The notes under the pieces: generated by a model
Told to the model about the DNA's origin: nothing
The model's database searches: none
The model's input: the letters and a program-made list of their open reading frames with translations, nothing else
Origin: Candidatus Rifleibacteriota bacterium
Lineage (GTDB): Bacteria; Riflebacteria; Ozemobacteria; Ozemobacterales; Ozemobacteraceae
Direction: 5' to 3'
Length of the DNA: 27,382 nt
NCBI GenBank assembly: GCA_022704885.1
Contig: JAKJFO010000035.1
Coordinates: 1 to 27,382, forward strand
Translations under genes and position numbers: made by a program
Shown: in pieces, positions 16,360 to 24,900 of the stretch
How the letters are laid out: each line of letters begins with the position of its first letter
Numbering within the stretch: the first letter of the stretch is position 1

Positions 16360-17523
16360 TCAAAGATTATCGATGTAGTCTTCGATTGTTTTCTGGTCAC
16401 CGGAATCCGAGGTTTGAGAAGCATCTGCAGCACCGGCGCCTTCATCTGATGGAAAATCAGGATTGTCTGGTGTCGGAAGCGGCTGCTCATCTGCAGCATC
16501 TGCACCAGTATTTTCATCGCTGCCGCTGTCTGCCGAATCATCTACCGGCTCGCTGACGGTCGAGTCATTCGGGACAGAATCAGACGGATTCACAGGTTCT
16601 GCGTTTTCATCGGTTTCCGGGGTGCTATATTCTTCATAAGATTTCACCGGACTGGCTTCTTTGGCCTTTTCTGCTGAAGCCAGCTCTTTTTCAAGCTCCG
16701 AGGCAACCGACTCTGCTTCATCAAGCTCTTTTCGGGCTGACTCTACTTCTTTTTCCTTTTCGGCAATATCATCTTTAAGACGGCGCCGCCGGCGTTCATA
16801 CAACGCATTGTCACTCATGGTGTAAAACAGGCGGTTAGCCTTATCGTATTCGTCCTGCAGATCTTTCAATTCCTGTTCGAGCTGCGGAACCCGGTTAGAG
16901 AGTTCGTCTTTGGTTTTATAGGCCTCGGCTAGATCAGCCGATTTCTGCTGCATGCGTGCAGTTTCTTCGCCAAAACGTTCGACACGTTCCATCTCGCTCC
17001 ATGATTTAAGGCGCTCATCACGCAGGCTGGCAGTCACTTCCTGCTGGTAACTCTGTTGCACTTCTGCTGAGAGTTTAAGCCTTTCGATCAGCGCTTCGGT
17101 GCGATCTTTGATGCTCTGATCGGTGACCAGCTCATAAACCTTCTGGTAACAGGCAATAGCAGCAGGGTAGTCAGAATAGCAAACAGCGTGCACGAAACCC
17201 AGCAGCTCAAGCATCTTTACGTCGTCAGGCGAAGTTTTCAGCTTCTCTTCACAGTCCTTTTTAAGAGCGTCGATCAGGCCCTGATCGTCGTTGGCAAGAA
17301 TAGTGCGATCGAGACGTATGGCGCGGGCAAATGAATCCAGGGCCCCTGCCATGTTTCCGCCTTTTTTCAGTTCGAGCGCTTCTGCAAACAGGATCTCTGC
17401 GCTTTCTTTGTTGGAGGCTTCGACAGTGGCTTCCTGTGCGCGGGCAACCTGCAGAAAACCGGGCTGGCATGTAAACAACCCGCACATGGCTGAAATAAGC
17501 AAACCGGCACTGAGTTTTCGCAT
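16360..17523 (-). CDS. Secreted TPR and coiled-coil protein with acidic tail
   Basis: The 387-residue product has a signal peptide (MRKLSAGLLISAMCGLF..., probable cleavage near VARAQEA at about residue 30), so it is exported. Residues about 40-160 form TPR-like helices (EILFAEALELKKGGNMAGALDSFARAI, then a second set around YPAAIACYQKVYEL). Residues about 165-290 are a long coiled coil rich in Glu and Lys. Residues about 290-387 are a disordered acidic tail rich in Asp, Glu, Ser, Pro and Ala. No catalytic motif is seen; it is probably a periplasmic scaffold or envelope-organising protein. The open frame begins at a TTG two codons upstream, but ATG 17523 has GAGAGG at a proper distance. Confidence 0.78.
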   Translation of the reverse strand: MRKLSAGLLISAMCGLFTCQPGFLQVARAQEATVEASNKESAEILFAEALELKKGGNMAGALDSFARAIRLDRTILANDDQGLIDALKKDCEEKLKTSPDDVKMLELLGFVHAVCYSDYPAAIACYQKVYELVTDQSIKDRTEALIERLKLSAEVQQSYQQEVTASLRDERLKSWSEMERVERFGEETARMQQKSADLAEAYKTKDELSNRVPQLEQELKDLQDEYDKANRLFYTMSDNALYERRRRRLKDDIAEKEKEVESARKELDEAESVASELEKELASAEKAKEASPVKSYEEYSTPETDENAEPVNPSDSVPNDSTVSEPVDDSADSGSDENTGADAADEQPLPTPDNPDFPSDEGAGAADASQTSDSGDQKTIEDYIDNL

Positions 17524-17555
17524 CAGCAACCTCTCTACGATAGTATTATTTCCCT

Positions 17556-17584
17556 ATAATATCACAGCGTCATAAAGACAACAA
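17556..17584 (-). promoter_or_regulatory. Predicted promoter of the TPR/coiled-coil gene
   Basis: On the minus strand, TTGTTG (17579-17584) and TATTAT (17556-17561) are separated by 17 bases, with TGA before the -10 box (extended -10). The leader would be about 25 bases. Confidence 0.5.
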
Positions 17585-17611
17585 TCAAACATTTTTAAGA
17601 ACGCAAACGGG

Positions 17612-17640
17612 TTGACTTGACTGCGGGTCGGTGCTATTAG
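17612..17640 (+). promoter_or_regulatory. Predicted serC promoter
   Basis: TTGACT (17612-17617) and TATTAG (17635-17640) are separated by 17 bases, with TGC before the -10 box. Transcription would start near 17647. The leader contains a TGCCC/GGGCA inverted repeat between about 17647 and 17676 before the ribosome site AGGAG. Confidence 0.6.
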
Positions 17641-17702
17641 ATAAAAATGCCCAGCAGGAAAGGGATTTTACCGGGCAACAGAATATATAACAGGAGATAA
17701 CT

Positions 17703-18784
17703 ATGACGAAAAGAGTTTACAATTTTTCAGCCGGTCCGGCCGTGCTCCCCGAAAAAGTGCTGCAGCAGGCTGCAGACGAAATGCTCAACTATCAGGGTTG
17801 TGGCATGAGCGTCATGGAACTGAGCCACCGCTCATCGACCTATCAGAAGATAATCGATGACGCCGAAGCCGGTCTGCGCAAGCTTATGGACATTCCTGCC
17901 AACTACAAGGTGCTTTTTCTGCAGGGTGGCGCCTCGATGCAGTTTGCCATGATTCCGATGAATTTTGGCATCAACAAGAAGGCTGATTATATCAATACCG
18001 GCGAATGGTCGGGCAAAGCCATTAAAGAAGCGAAGAAGCTTGGGATGGATGTAAATGTAGTCGCCTCTTCTGAAGCCAGCACCTTTTCGTTCTTTCCTGA
18101 AGTCGATGTCAGCAAAGTCAGAAAAGACGCGGACTACCTGCATATCACCTCTAACAACACCATCTATGGCACAAAGTGCATGGAAGCTCCGAAAGTCAGC
18201 ATTCCTCTGATTTCAGACATGTCTTCGAACATCATGAGCGAAAAGTTCGATGTCAAAGATTATGCCTGATCTATGCCGGCGCCCAGAAGAACATCGGGCC
18301 GGCCGGTGTCGTAATCGTCATCATCAGAGAAGACATGATCGGTAAGGTCAGCGGACTGCCGACCATGCTCGACTACAAAACCCACGTCGATTCAGGTTCG
18401 ATGTTCAACACCCCGCCGACCTATGGTATTTATATTGCCAAACTGGTCTTCGACCACATGCTCTCTCTCGGCGGTGTTGCCTATTACGAAGAACTTAACA
18501 AGAAGAAAGCTGCGATCATTTATGATGCTATCGACAACTCAAAACTGTTCAAGGCACATGTTAAGCCGGGCAAAGATCGCTCACTTATGAACATTCCGTT
18601 CTTCGCCGAAAAAAACGAACTGAATGACAAGTTCCTCAAAGAAGCCTCAGCAGAAGGTCTGGTAACCCTCAAGGGTCATCGCAGCGTTGGCGGCATGCGC
18701 GCCTCTGTCTACAATGCAATGCCGATCGAAGGCTGCCAGAAGCTGGCCGATTTCATCAAAAAATTTGACCAGGCCAACTCTTGA
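17703..18784 (+). pseudogene. serC: Phosphoserine aminotransferase SerC, interrupted by a one-base frameshift
   Basis: Two overlapping frames (17703-18269 and 18176-18784) together give one complete SerC of about 360 residues, the usual length. The first part opens with RVYNFSAGPAVLPEKVL, typical of SerC, and ends ...SEKFDVKDYA then TGA. The second continues with LIYAGAQKNIGPAGV, which contains the PLP-binding Lys (about K196). Adding one base after 18264 (TATGCC to TATGGCC) restores DYGLIYAGAQKN without a break. The enzyme makes phosphoserine from 3-phosphohydroxypyruvate and glutamate, and also acts in pyridoxal phosphate synthesis. The rest of the sequence shows no decay and serA follows, so a sequencing or assembly error or a very recent mutation is more likely than an old pseudogene. 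Confidence 0.92.
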
Positions 18785-18794
18785 CGCTTAATGG

Positions 18795-18824
18795 CGGGGC
18801 GCTGTAATGAGGCGCCCCGTTTTT
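18795..18824 (+). terminator. Terminator between serC and serA
   Basis: An 8-bp GC stem (18795-18802 with 18812-18819) with a 9-base loop is followed by TTTTT. It lies only about 60 bases before serA, in which I see no strong promoter, so it may act as a partial terminator that lowers serA expression relative to serC. Confidence 0.75.
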
Positions 18825-18881
18825 ATCGAATGACACGCAAAGTTCGAGCCCGGAAAGAAGAAAAGGAAAGGAAATAACAAA

Positions 18882-19811
18882 ATGACCAAAAAAATTCTGG
18901 TGGCCACTGAAAAACCATTTGCATCTGAGGCAATAAGTCTGATGAAAGGTGTAATCAATGGCAAGCCCGATTTTAAAATCGAACTGCTCGAAAAATATAC
19001 CGAAGCGGCTCAGCTCAAGGCAGCTGTCAAAGACGCTGATGCTCTGATCATTCGCAGCGACCTCGCTTCGAAAGAAATTATCGAAGCCGCCAGTCAGCTC
19101 AAAATCATCGTGCGCGCCGGTGCCGGTTACGACAACATCGACCTCGCTGCTGCCACTGCTCACAAGGTTGTCGCCATGAACACACCCGGCCAGAACGCCA
19201 ACGCGGTTGCCGAGTTGGCCTTCGGCATGATGGTCTATATGGCCCGTAACAAATTCAGCGGAAAGTCTGGCAGTGAACTCATGGGCAAGAAACTTGGTCT
19301 GCACGCTTACGGCAACGTTAGTCGCAACGTCGCCCGCATCGCCAAGGGTTTTGGCATGGAAGTCTATGCTTTCGCCCGATCCGTTTATGCTGACAAAATT
19401 GAAGCAGAAGGCGTCAAAGCAGTAAAATCGGTAGAAGAGCTCTACAGTACCTGTCATTATGTTTCGCTGCATATTCCTGCCAACGAGCAGACCAAAAAGT
19501 CGATAAATTTCGACCTGCTCAACCGCATGCCCAAAGGTGCCGTTCTGGTAAACACTGCCCGCAAGGAAGTCATCTGCGAGGAAAGCCTCAAAAAGATTAT
19601 GGCTGCCCGCAGTGATTTCAGATATGTCTCCGACATTGCTCCCGGCTGTGCCGCTGATCTTGAAAAAGACTATGCTGACCGCGTCTATTTCACGCCAAAG
19701 AAGCTTGGCGCCCAGACCGAAGAAGCTAACGTCAACGCCGGTGTTGCCGCAGTTAAACAGATCGTCGCCTTCTTCGAAAAAGGTGATGTCAGTTTCCAGG
19801 TCAACAAATAA
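18882..19811 (+). CDS. serA: D-3-phosphoglycerate dehydrogenase, short form
   Basis: This 309-residue D-2-hydroxyacid dehydrogenase lacks the C-terminal ACT domain. It oxidises 3-phosphoglycerate to 3-phosphohydroxypyruvate, the substrate of SerC next door. The substrate-domain segment IVRAGAGYDNIDLAAA and the catalytic Arg (R227 in VNTARKEV) are present. The NAD loop reads LGLHAYGNVSRNVARIA, where the usual GxGxxG is altered. The usual catalytic His of TPHxGAxT is Lys (TPKKLGAQT, K273), and the partner Glu position appears to be Cys (C256). From memory, the same TPKK.GAQT pattern occurs in Bacteroidetes-type SerA, so this is probably a distinct active subfamily and not a broken gene. The ribosome site is AAAGGAAAGGAAA upstream of ATG 18882. 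Confidence 0.88.
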   Translation: MTKKILVATEKPFASEAISLMKGVINGKPDFKIELLEKYTEAAQLKAAVKDADALIIRSDLASKEIIEAASQLKIIVRAGAGYDNIDLAAATAHKVVAMNTPGQNANAVAELAFGMMVYMARNKFSGKSGSELMGKKLGLHAYGNVSRNVARIAKGFGMEVYAFARSVYADKIEAEGVKAVKSVEELYSTCHYVSLHIPANEQTKKSINFDLLNRMPKGAVLVNTARKEVICEESLKKIMAARSDFRYVSDIAPGCAADLEKDYADRVYFTPKKLGAQTEEANVNAGVAAVKQIVAFFEKGDVSFQVNK

Positions 19812-19828
19812 TCACCCAGGTAACGAAA

Positions 19829-19866
19829 AAAGCCCGCAGGCAGCAGTGCCTGCGGGCTTTTGTTTT
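19829..19866. terminator. Terminator after serA, probably bidirectional
   Basis: A perfect 14-bp stem (19829-19842 with 19847-19860) with a GCAG loop is flanked by AAAA on the left and TGTTTT on the right. It separates serA from the facing toroid-like gene that ends at 19882. Confidence 0.9.
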
Positions 19867-19881
19867 ATCGATATCAGGCGA

Positions 19882-20841
19882 TCAGACGATCAGGCCGCGG
19901 CTTTTGACCTCTTCATGCTTGCGCGACACTCTTGCCAGCATTGCCGGCACGAATTCATTGTCTGTGGTACTGTTGAGTTTTTTCATGACCAGTGGCAGAT
20001 TAGCCATATCTTTGAAAACAATCGGCTTTTCGATGTAATAAGAAACCGTTTTTTCTTCGCTCAACCACTGTTTTTCAGAATGGGCAAGACCGCTGTCGGT
20101 CTTTTGTCTGAGCATGGCCAGCGCACGTTCGATCGCCACACCGCGCACTTTTTTGCCGGTCAGCAGCAGAAAATCGAAAATGGCTTCGAGACCACGCGAA
20201 AAATCATATTCGTAAAAGCGCGGAAAAATGATTTTGTTCCAGTTTGTGTCAGGAATTTCTTTGCCCGTGGTCGACATGTACACCTGATGTTTGAGCAGAT
20301 AACTCACTGCTTTCTGCATATTGGCAGCATGGCTTTCGACATCCTTTGTGAATTTTGCATACTCGATCATGCCTTCGAGCACGACCGTGGTCGAAATCAA
20401 CGAGCTCTTGCCACTGCCGGTATATGCAGATTCATCACAGTTGTAGCCACCATCCGGCAACTGATAGCGTGAAAGCCAGTTCTTAGCCCAGGGCACGTGC
20501 GCAAACACATCAAAATCGAGTTTTGAGGCCACTTTCATGAGACCGCCCAGAAAGCAGAAACACATCACCTCGGTATGGCCATTTACTGGACCGTCTACAT
20601 CTTCTTCTCGCACCGGAAAGACCTTGAGATATTGGCGATCAGCGCAGGTCAACAGTTCTTTGAATGCCTCGACCGGTACTTCAGCCAGACGCCCGGTTTC
20701 TTCAAGCAGCAGAATGTACCACCAGGGGGAATCCCATTTTGGCCAGTAAACATCTCTTTCGATCATCAACAGGGCCTTTTCACTCTGAATCAGCGCCCCG
20801 ACCTCACTCAATTCATTGGCTTTCAACACGCCCGAGATCAT
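19882..20841 (-). CDS. Probable alpha/alpha-toroid (prenyltransferase/terpene-cyclase-like fold) protein
   Basis: The 319-residue protein has no signal peptide or membrane helix. The segment YQLPDGGYNCDESAY (about residues 126-140) followed by STTVVLEGMIEY resembles the Q-x-x-DGG repeat of the alpha/alpha-toroid fold found in squalene cyclases, prenyltransferases and pectate-lyase-like proteins. An aromatic patch near the N-terminus (DVYWPKWDSPWWYILLLEE) is striking. The DXDD acid motif of type II terpene cyclases is not seen, so cyclase activity is not claimed. The start is supported by AAAGGA 8 bases before the ATG at 20841. Its convergent position beside serA does not suggest a role. Confidence 0.6.
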   Translation of the reverse strand: MISGVLKANELSEVGALIQSEKALLMIERDVYWPKWDSPWWYILLLEETGRLAEVPVEAFKELLTCADRQYLKVFPVREEDVDGPVNGHTEVMCFCFLGGLMKVASKLDFDVFAHVPWAKNWLSRYQLPDGGYNCDESAYTGSGKSSLISTTVVLEGMIEYAKFTKDVESHAANMQKAVSYLLKHQVYMSTTGKEIPDTNWNKIIFPRFYEYDFSRGLEAIFDFLLLTGKKVRGVAIERALAMLRQKTDSGLAHSEKQWLSEEKTVSYYIEKPIVFKDMANLPLVMKKLNSTTDNEFVPAMLARVSRKHEEVKSRGLIV

Positions 20842-21012
20842 TTTTCGTTCCTTTACAGATTTTTAACTTCAGAAGCTATAACCAGCATCGAAACACATGT
20901 CTTTTGATAATAAGACAAACAACCAAATTTTGGAAGAGATTACAAGCAAATTAATTGCTATTTCGACGAAATTCGCCAAAATCATGAGCCTTCGATAGTA
21001 GATATAAATAAT

Positions 21013-21018
21013 AGGAGG
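21013..21018 (+). promoter_or_regulatory. Orphan AGGAGG ahead of the GNAT gene
   Basis: A perfect AGGAGG lies 36 bases before ATG 21055, too far to serve it, and no start codon sits at a normal distance. A TTG one base downstream opens an 11-codon frame whose TGA (21053-21055) overlaps the ATG. See the related finding. Confidence 0.3.
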
Positions 21019-21019
21019 A

Positions 21020-21048
21020 TTGTCGGGCGGGGGCTTTCGTATTAGAAT
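21020..21048 (+). promoter_or_regulatory. Predicted promoter of the GNAT gene
   Basis: TTGTCG (21020-21025) and TAGAAT (21043-21048) are separated by 17 bases. The -10 box ends 6 bases before ATG 21055, which would make the transcript nearly leaderless. Confidence 0.4.
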
Positions 21049-21054
21049 TGGCTG

Positions 21055-21894
21055 ATGAGCAAAAAAAATACCCGCCCCGAATCACCGCTGGCACGATTAC
21101 TGAAGTTTTTCATATCATATTTGGCGCCGGCTCAGAAGCAAAAGACGAAGGCAGACGAAACTACACCATCACTCAGGACAGACGAACCGGCGGCGAAGCC
21201 TGAACCGGGACAGCCAGTCTTTGTCGTCTGGGACGCAATAGGTGATGGGCGCGTAGTTGGTGTCTTCGACAACGAAGAACTGGCACGTGCGCTGTTGTCG
21301 GTTAACCCTCACTACTACCGCTATTACCGCTGCCGTTTCGGGCAACCGACGGCTGATGCTGTCGCCTGGCTCGACCAGGCCGGCAGAGAACATATCAACA
21401 ACATTATGCAGTTACAGTCGAGCTTTAAGCTGAGTCTCGATCAGGGCGATCATCTTTGTGCCGGTGGCGGGCACATACGCAAGGCTGACAGTCATGACAT
21501 TCCTGCCATGGTCGAAATCTGGCTGAGCGCATCGATCAGAGCCCATAATTTTATCAGCAGTGATTTCTGGCACAAGAACGCCATAGAAATGCGCGACCGA
21601 TATCTGCCTGCCAGTGAAAACTGGGTATACTGCGAAAATGAGCGCATTTTCGGTTTTGTCGCTTTACAGCAGAACACTCTGGCCGCGCTTTTTGTAACGC
21701 CGGGTCACCAGGGGCGCGGGATAGGCCGCCAGCTGCTGAAGCATGCCAAACAATTGCGCCAGACACTGTCGCTGACGGTTTATGAAGCCAACACTAAAGC
21801 CATAGATTTTTACAGTCACCACGGCTTTAAAATGATGATAGCTCAGAAAGACCCGCATACAGGCCATTCTGAGTTACTAATGTCCTACCCCTGA
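21055..21894 (+). CDS. GNAT-family acetyltransferase with extra N-terminal region
   Basis: This is a 279-residue protein. Residues about 140-279 are a GNAT domain similar to E. coli YjaB: it opens with HIRKADSHDIPAMVEIWLSA, has the acetyl-CoA loop QGRGIG inside FVTPGHQGRGIGRQLL, and ends with NTKAIDFYSHHGFKM. It would transfer an acetyl group from acetyl-CoA to an unknown acceptor. Residues about 1-50 are a basic, Pro/Lys-rich tail, and residues about 52-120 (VFVVWDAIGDGRVVGVFDNEELARALL and following, with several Tyr) form a small domain I do not recognise. An in-frame stop at 21043 means the start cannot lie further upstream than about 21046, so ATG 21055 is secure even though no ribosome site is at the right distance. 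Confidence 0.82.
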   Translation: MSKKNTRPESPLARLLKFFISYLAPAQKQKTKADETTPSLRTDEPAAKPEPGQPVFVVWDAIGDGRVVGVFDNEELARALLSVNPHYYRYYRCRFGQPTADAVAWLDQAGREHINNIMQLQSSFKLSLDQGDHLCAGGGHIRKADSHDIPAMVEIWLSASIRAHNFISSDFWHKNAIEMRDRYLPASENWVYCENERIFGFVALQQNTLAALFVTPGHQGRGIGRQLLKHAKQLRQTLSLTVYEANTKAIDFYSHHGFKMMIAQKDPHTGHSELLMSYP

Positions 21895-21906
21895 GATTGA
21901 GAAGCG

Positions 21907-21928
21907 GCCGGGGCATTTCTGCCCCGGC
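21907..21928. terminator. Hairpin between convergent GNAT and macroglobulin-like genes
   Basis: A perfect 9-bp GC stem (21907-21915 with 21920-21928) with a TTTC loop lies in the 46-base gap between two convergent stops. No T-run follows on either strand, so termination is likely but not certain. Confidence 0.55.
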
Positions 21929-21940
21929 GCGGTATCAGGG

Positions 21941-24900
21941 TCAGCGCGGCGGCGGCGCGGCTTCGCGAATCACGGCACCGCTGTTGTCGGTCATTATGAG
22001 AATCGAGAACTTGTCGACGTTGTCGAGTTGACTGGTGCTGATTGAGGCGTAGTCGAATTTTCCACGCAGATCAGTGTAGCCATCCTTGTAGAAATGAACC
22101 TGACCGTCCTTATGGCGGGCATAGACCTTGATGTAGGCACTCGATACCGGTCGGCCATCGTGCAGACCGGCAATCTGAATCTGGCCGTAAGTCTCGATCA
22201 TGCTGATCGCAAGAGAATGCGGGTAATAGGCCGCTGACCGGCTCAATCCTCCACCGGTCACCTCGATCAGCATATTGCGGTCTTTATACTGCTCGGGAAC
22301 TTCGATCGGCGACTGCGCGGACTTTTCGTCAAGTGTGAGCACGAGCGAATGATTAGGTCTGATGATCGAGAACTGGCCACTGACTTCCTGCACGAAGGGT
22401 TTGCGTGAGAACAGCAGTTCGATATCCATGAGATAGAAGTTAACTGTAACCTTCTCAAGGTTGCGATGACGCAAAGTTACCTTGCGATTGTCGATGGCAA
22501 GCTCGATGGACGGCTGACTGGCAGCCAGCATGCGTTGTTTCTGTTCGCGGTCTTCATCGTCGGTGAGTTTCGGGCCTGAGCCGGATATTTCAGCGGCCTG
22601 GGCAAGAATGTCGGCGAAGAAGTTGCGCCAGCGCACAACCGGGTAGTCTTTGTACTTTTCGGCAATCCTGACGGCTTTTTCGGGGTCACTGTTCGAAAAA
22701 GCGAGATAAGCTTCTATATACTGATATTGGATCGTCTCTGTAAGTGCCTTGTCAGCGATCTTAGCGAACTGCCTGCCGGCATCTTCGATGCGATCCTGCA
22801 GCAGCAGGTAATAGACGACAGCAAGACGGTCGTAGTCGCTTAGTTCCTTACGGTAGCGCAGATCGTAAAGCAGCGCCTGATATTGTGCGGCAAACTGCGC
22901 ATTGAGAATCTCACGCTTTTTGCCGAGCTGGTAAACACGGGCATTGACCAGCGGCCAATATTCCTTGTGCTGATATGTATGGCGGTCGATCGGATTAACG
23001 ACCAGCAGATCACTGAATAAGCTGCTGCCAACCTGGCTGGCAATCGGCGAACCGGCAAGATACTCGCGAACAGCCGGCATGTCGCGATGCGTTATTCCGT
23101 AAGACCAGAGAGTGTGGTTGTAAGCATGACGACTGCGCAACAGCTCGAGAGTCTTTTTGAAGAAATCTTCATTCTTCATTCTGAACGCTATCTTTTCGAG
23201 ATCATGGCGTTCGACGTTGTCGCGGGCCAGGAATTCAAGGACTTCAGCGTCACTGCCGTGCTGAGAAATCCAGGGCCATGAGGTTTTGTCAAAGCTGGTC
23301 AATTCTTTGACCACATTGAAAACGAATGGCCTGGCCGAGGCCAGCAGCTTTTCGTTTTCGGAGACATGCACCGGATAATGCTTGAATTTGCCAGGATGCG
23401 GGAAGTAGAAGTAGTATTCGGCGGTCTTGGTCGAGAAAGGTTCGAGCTGCAGATGAATGCTGCGGGTATACAGGCTTTGCAGCACCGGCACGGCGCCGTT
23501 GGGAATCTGCATCAGCACATCGACCTTTTTGATCGATGAAGTCGGGTTGGTGATTACCACCTGACAGCCATAGACCCTACGAATCAGAAATTCTTCGGTC
23601 ACGAACTTGTCGAAGCGCTGATTGCGCTCGTAGTAGTAACGATCGTTGTAAGCGAAGAAGTTCTGACCGGTAAGAATGCTGGCGGTTTCATCGGCAGCAG
23701 CAGCCGGTTTTACTTCCTGGTGGAAAACGACGACATTACCACCGGCTTTTAACGACATTTTTCCGGCATTGAATTCGGTCTGATGCTTTTCGGCCTTGAA
23801 AGGAAGATCAATGACCGCCAGTGCCATCATCATTTCGGCAAAGTTGCCGGTAGCCTCGGCGACATTGGTCGAGACAAACGGGCCGTTGCCGCGATGACAG
23901 GCGTAATCGCGCCAGAAGGCATTGATCTTGATGAGATCGGCGAGCTGCTGCTCGATGGGCAGCTGATAATAATTATTTTCAACCCACTCTTCAGTGGTAT
24001 CGACCTGTCTGAACATCTGGCGCACCTGCTCGCGCCGACCTGAGGCGTCTTTCATTTTACCGCCATCGAAATCATCGGCAAATGCCGCCTCTTCCTTCAA
24101 TTCGCGCATAAGACCAGCTGGCGCTGCGGATGGCGGGGGCGGCGGCGCCATCGGCTTCATCGCACGTGACTTGGCAGCTATCGATGGCGTCGGCGCGTAG
24201 GCCTCTTCCATATCCATTTCCATCGGTGCGGGCTCGGCCAGGCTCAGATCTTCATACTCATTCTGCGATTTAACAGCATCTTCGAACGCGGCCGCGAATC
24301 CCTTGCCATCACCGGTTTCGAGTGCACTGCCCTTCAGCGCAGTCTTGAACAGGTGATTGAAGCGTTCACGGTCTTCTGGCAGCAGATCGAAACTGTCGGT
24401 CGAATGTCTTTCGAGCGAAGCACCCTGATCCGGCAGGCGCTGTCCAAGCAGAATGCGCTCAAAGGCATTGAGGCGGCTGAAAGCCCAGGGTTCGAGATAT
24501 TCCTTGAGGTCAAGGTCCAGAAGCCACTTGTCGATGAAGGTCTTGTCGCGCTTGTTGGCGATATAAGGCTTCACAACGTTGTCAAAGAACTTGCGGTCCT
24601 TTTTGTAGATAAAGAAATTCAGTTCGTGGCAGGAATACTTCGAATAGAGCTCGAGCTTGCGCGCTTCTTCGAGCGTCGGCCAGCCGTTGATGAACGAAAA
24701 CTCAGTGAGCTTGGCATCGGCATTAAGTGCCATAAACAGGCGATACACGGCGGGCAGCGTATCGAACAGTTCGATGCGGGTCGTCGTAATGTCTTCGATG
24801 GCAAGAGCTTTTTCAGCAGTCAGCGCAGTGATATTCTTCTGTTCGGAAAAATGCTTTTCAGGATCGAAGCCGCGGGCCAGACGAAGATCTCGATGTTTTG

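Noticed and set aside
18756..19472. Minus-strand frame of 238 codons over serA
   Set aside because: It mirrors the serA coding sequence, which is unambiguous on the plus strand.
19882..20841. Squalene-hopene cyclase call for the toroid-like protein
   Set aside because: The protein is half the usual length and lacks the DXDD motif; only the DGG-type segment is similar.
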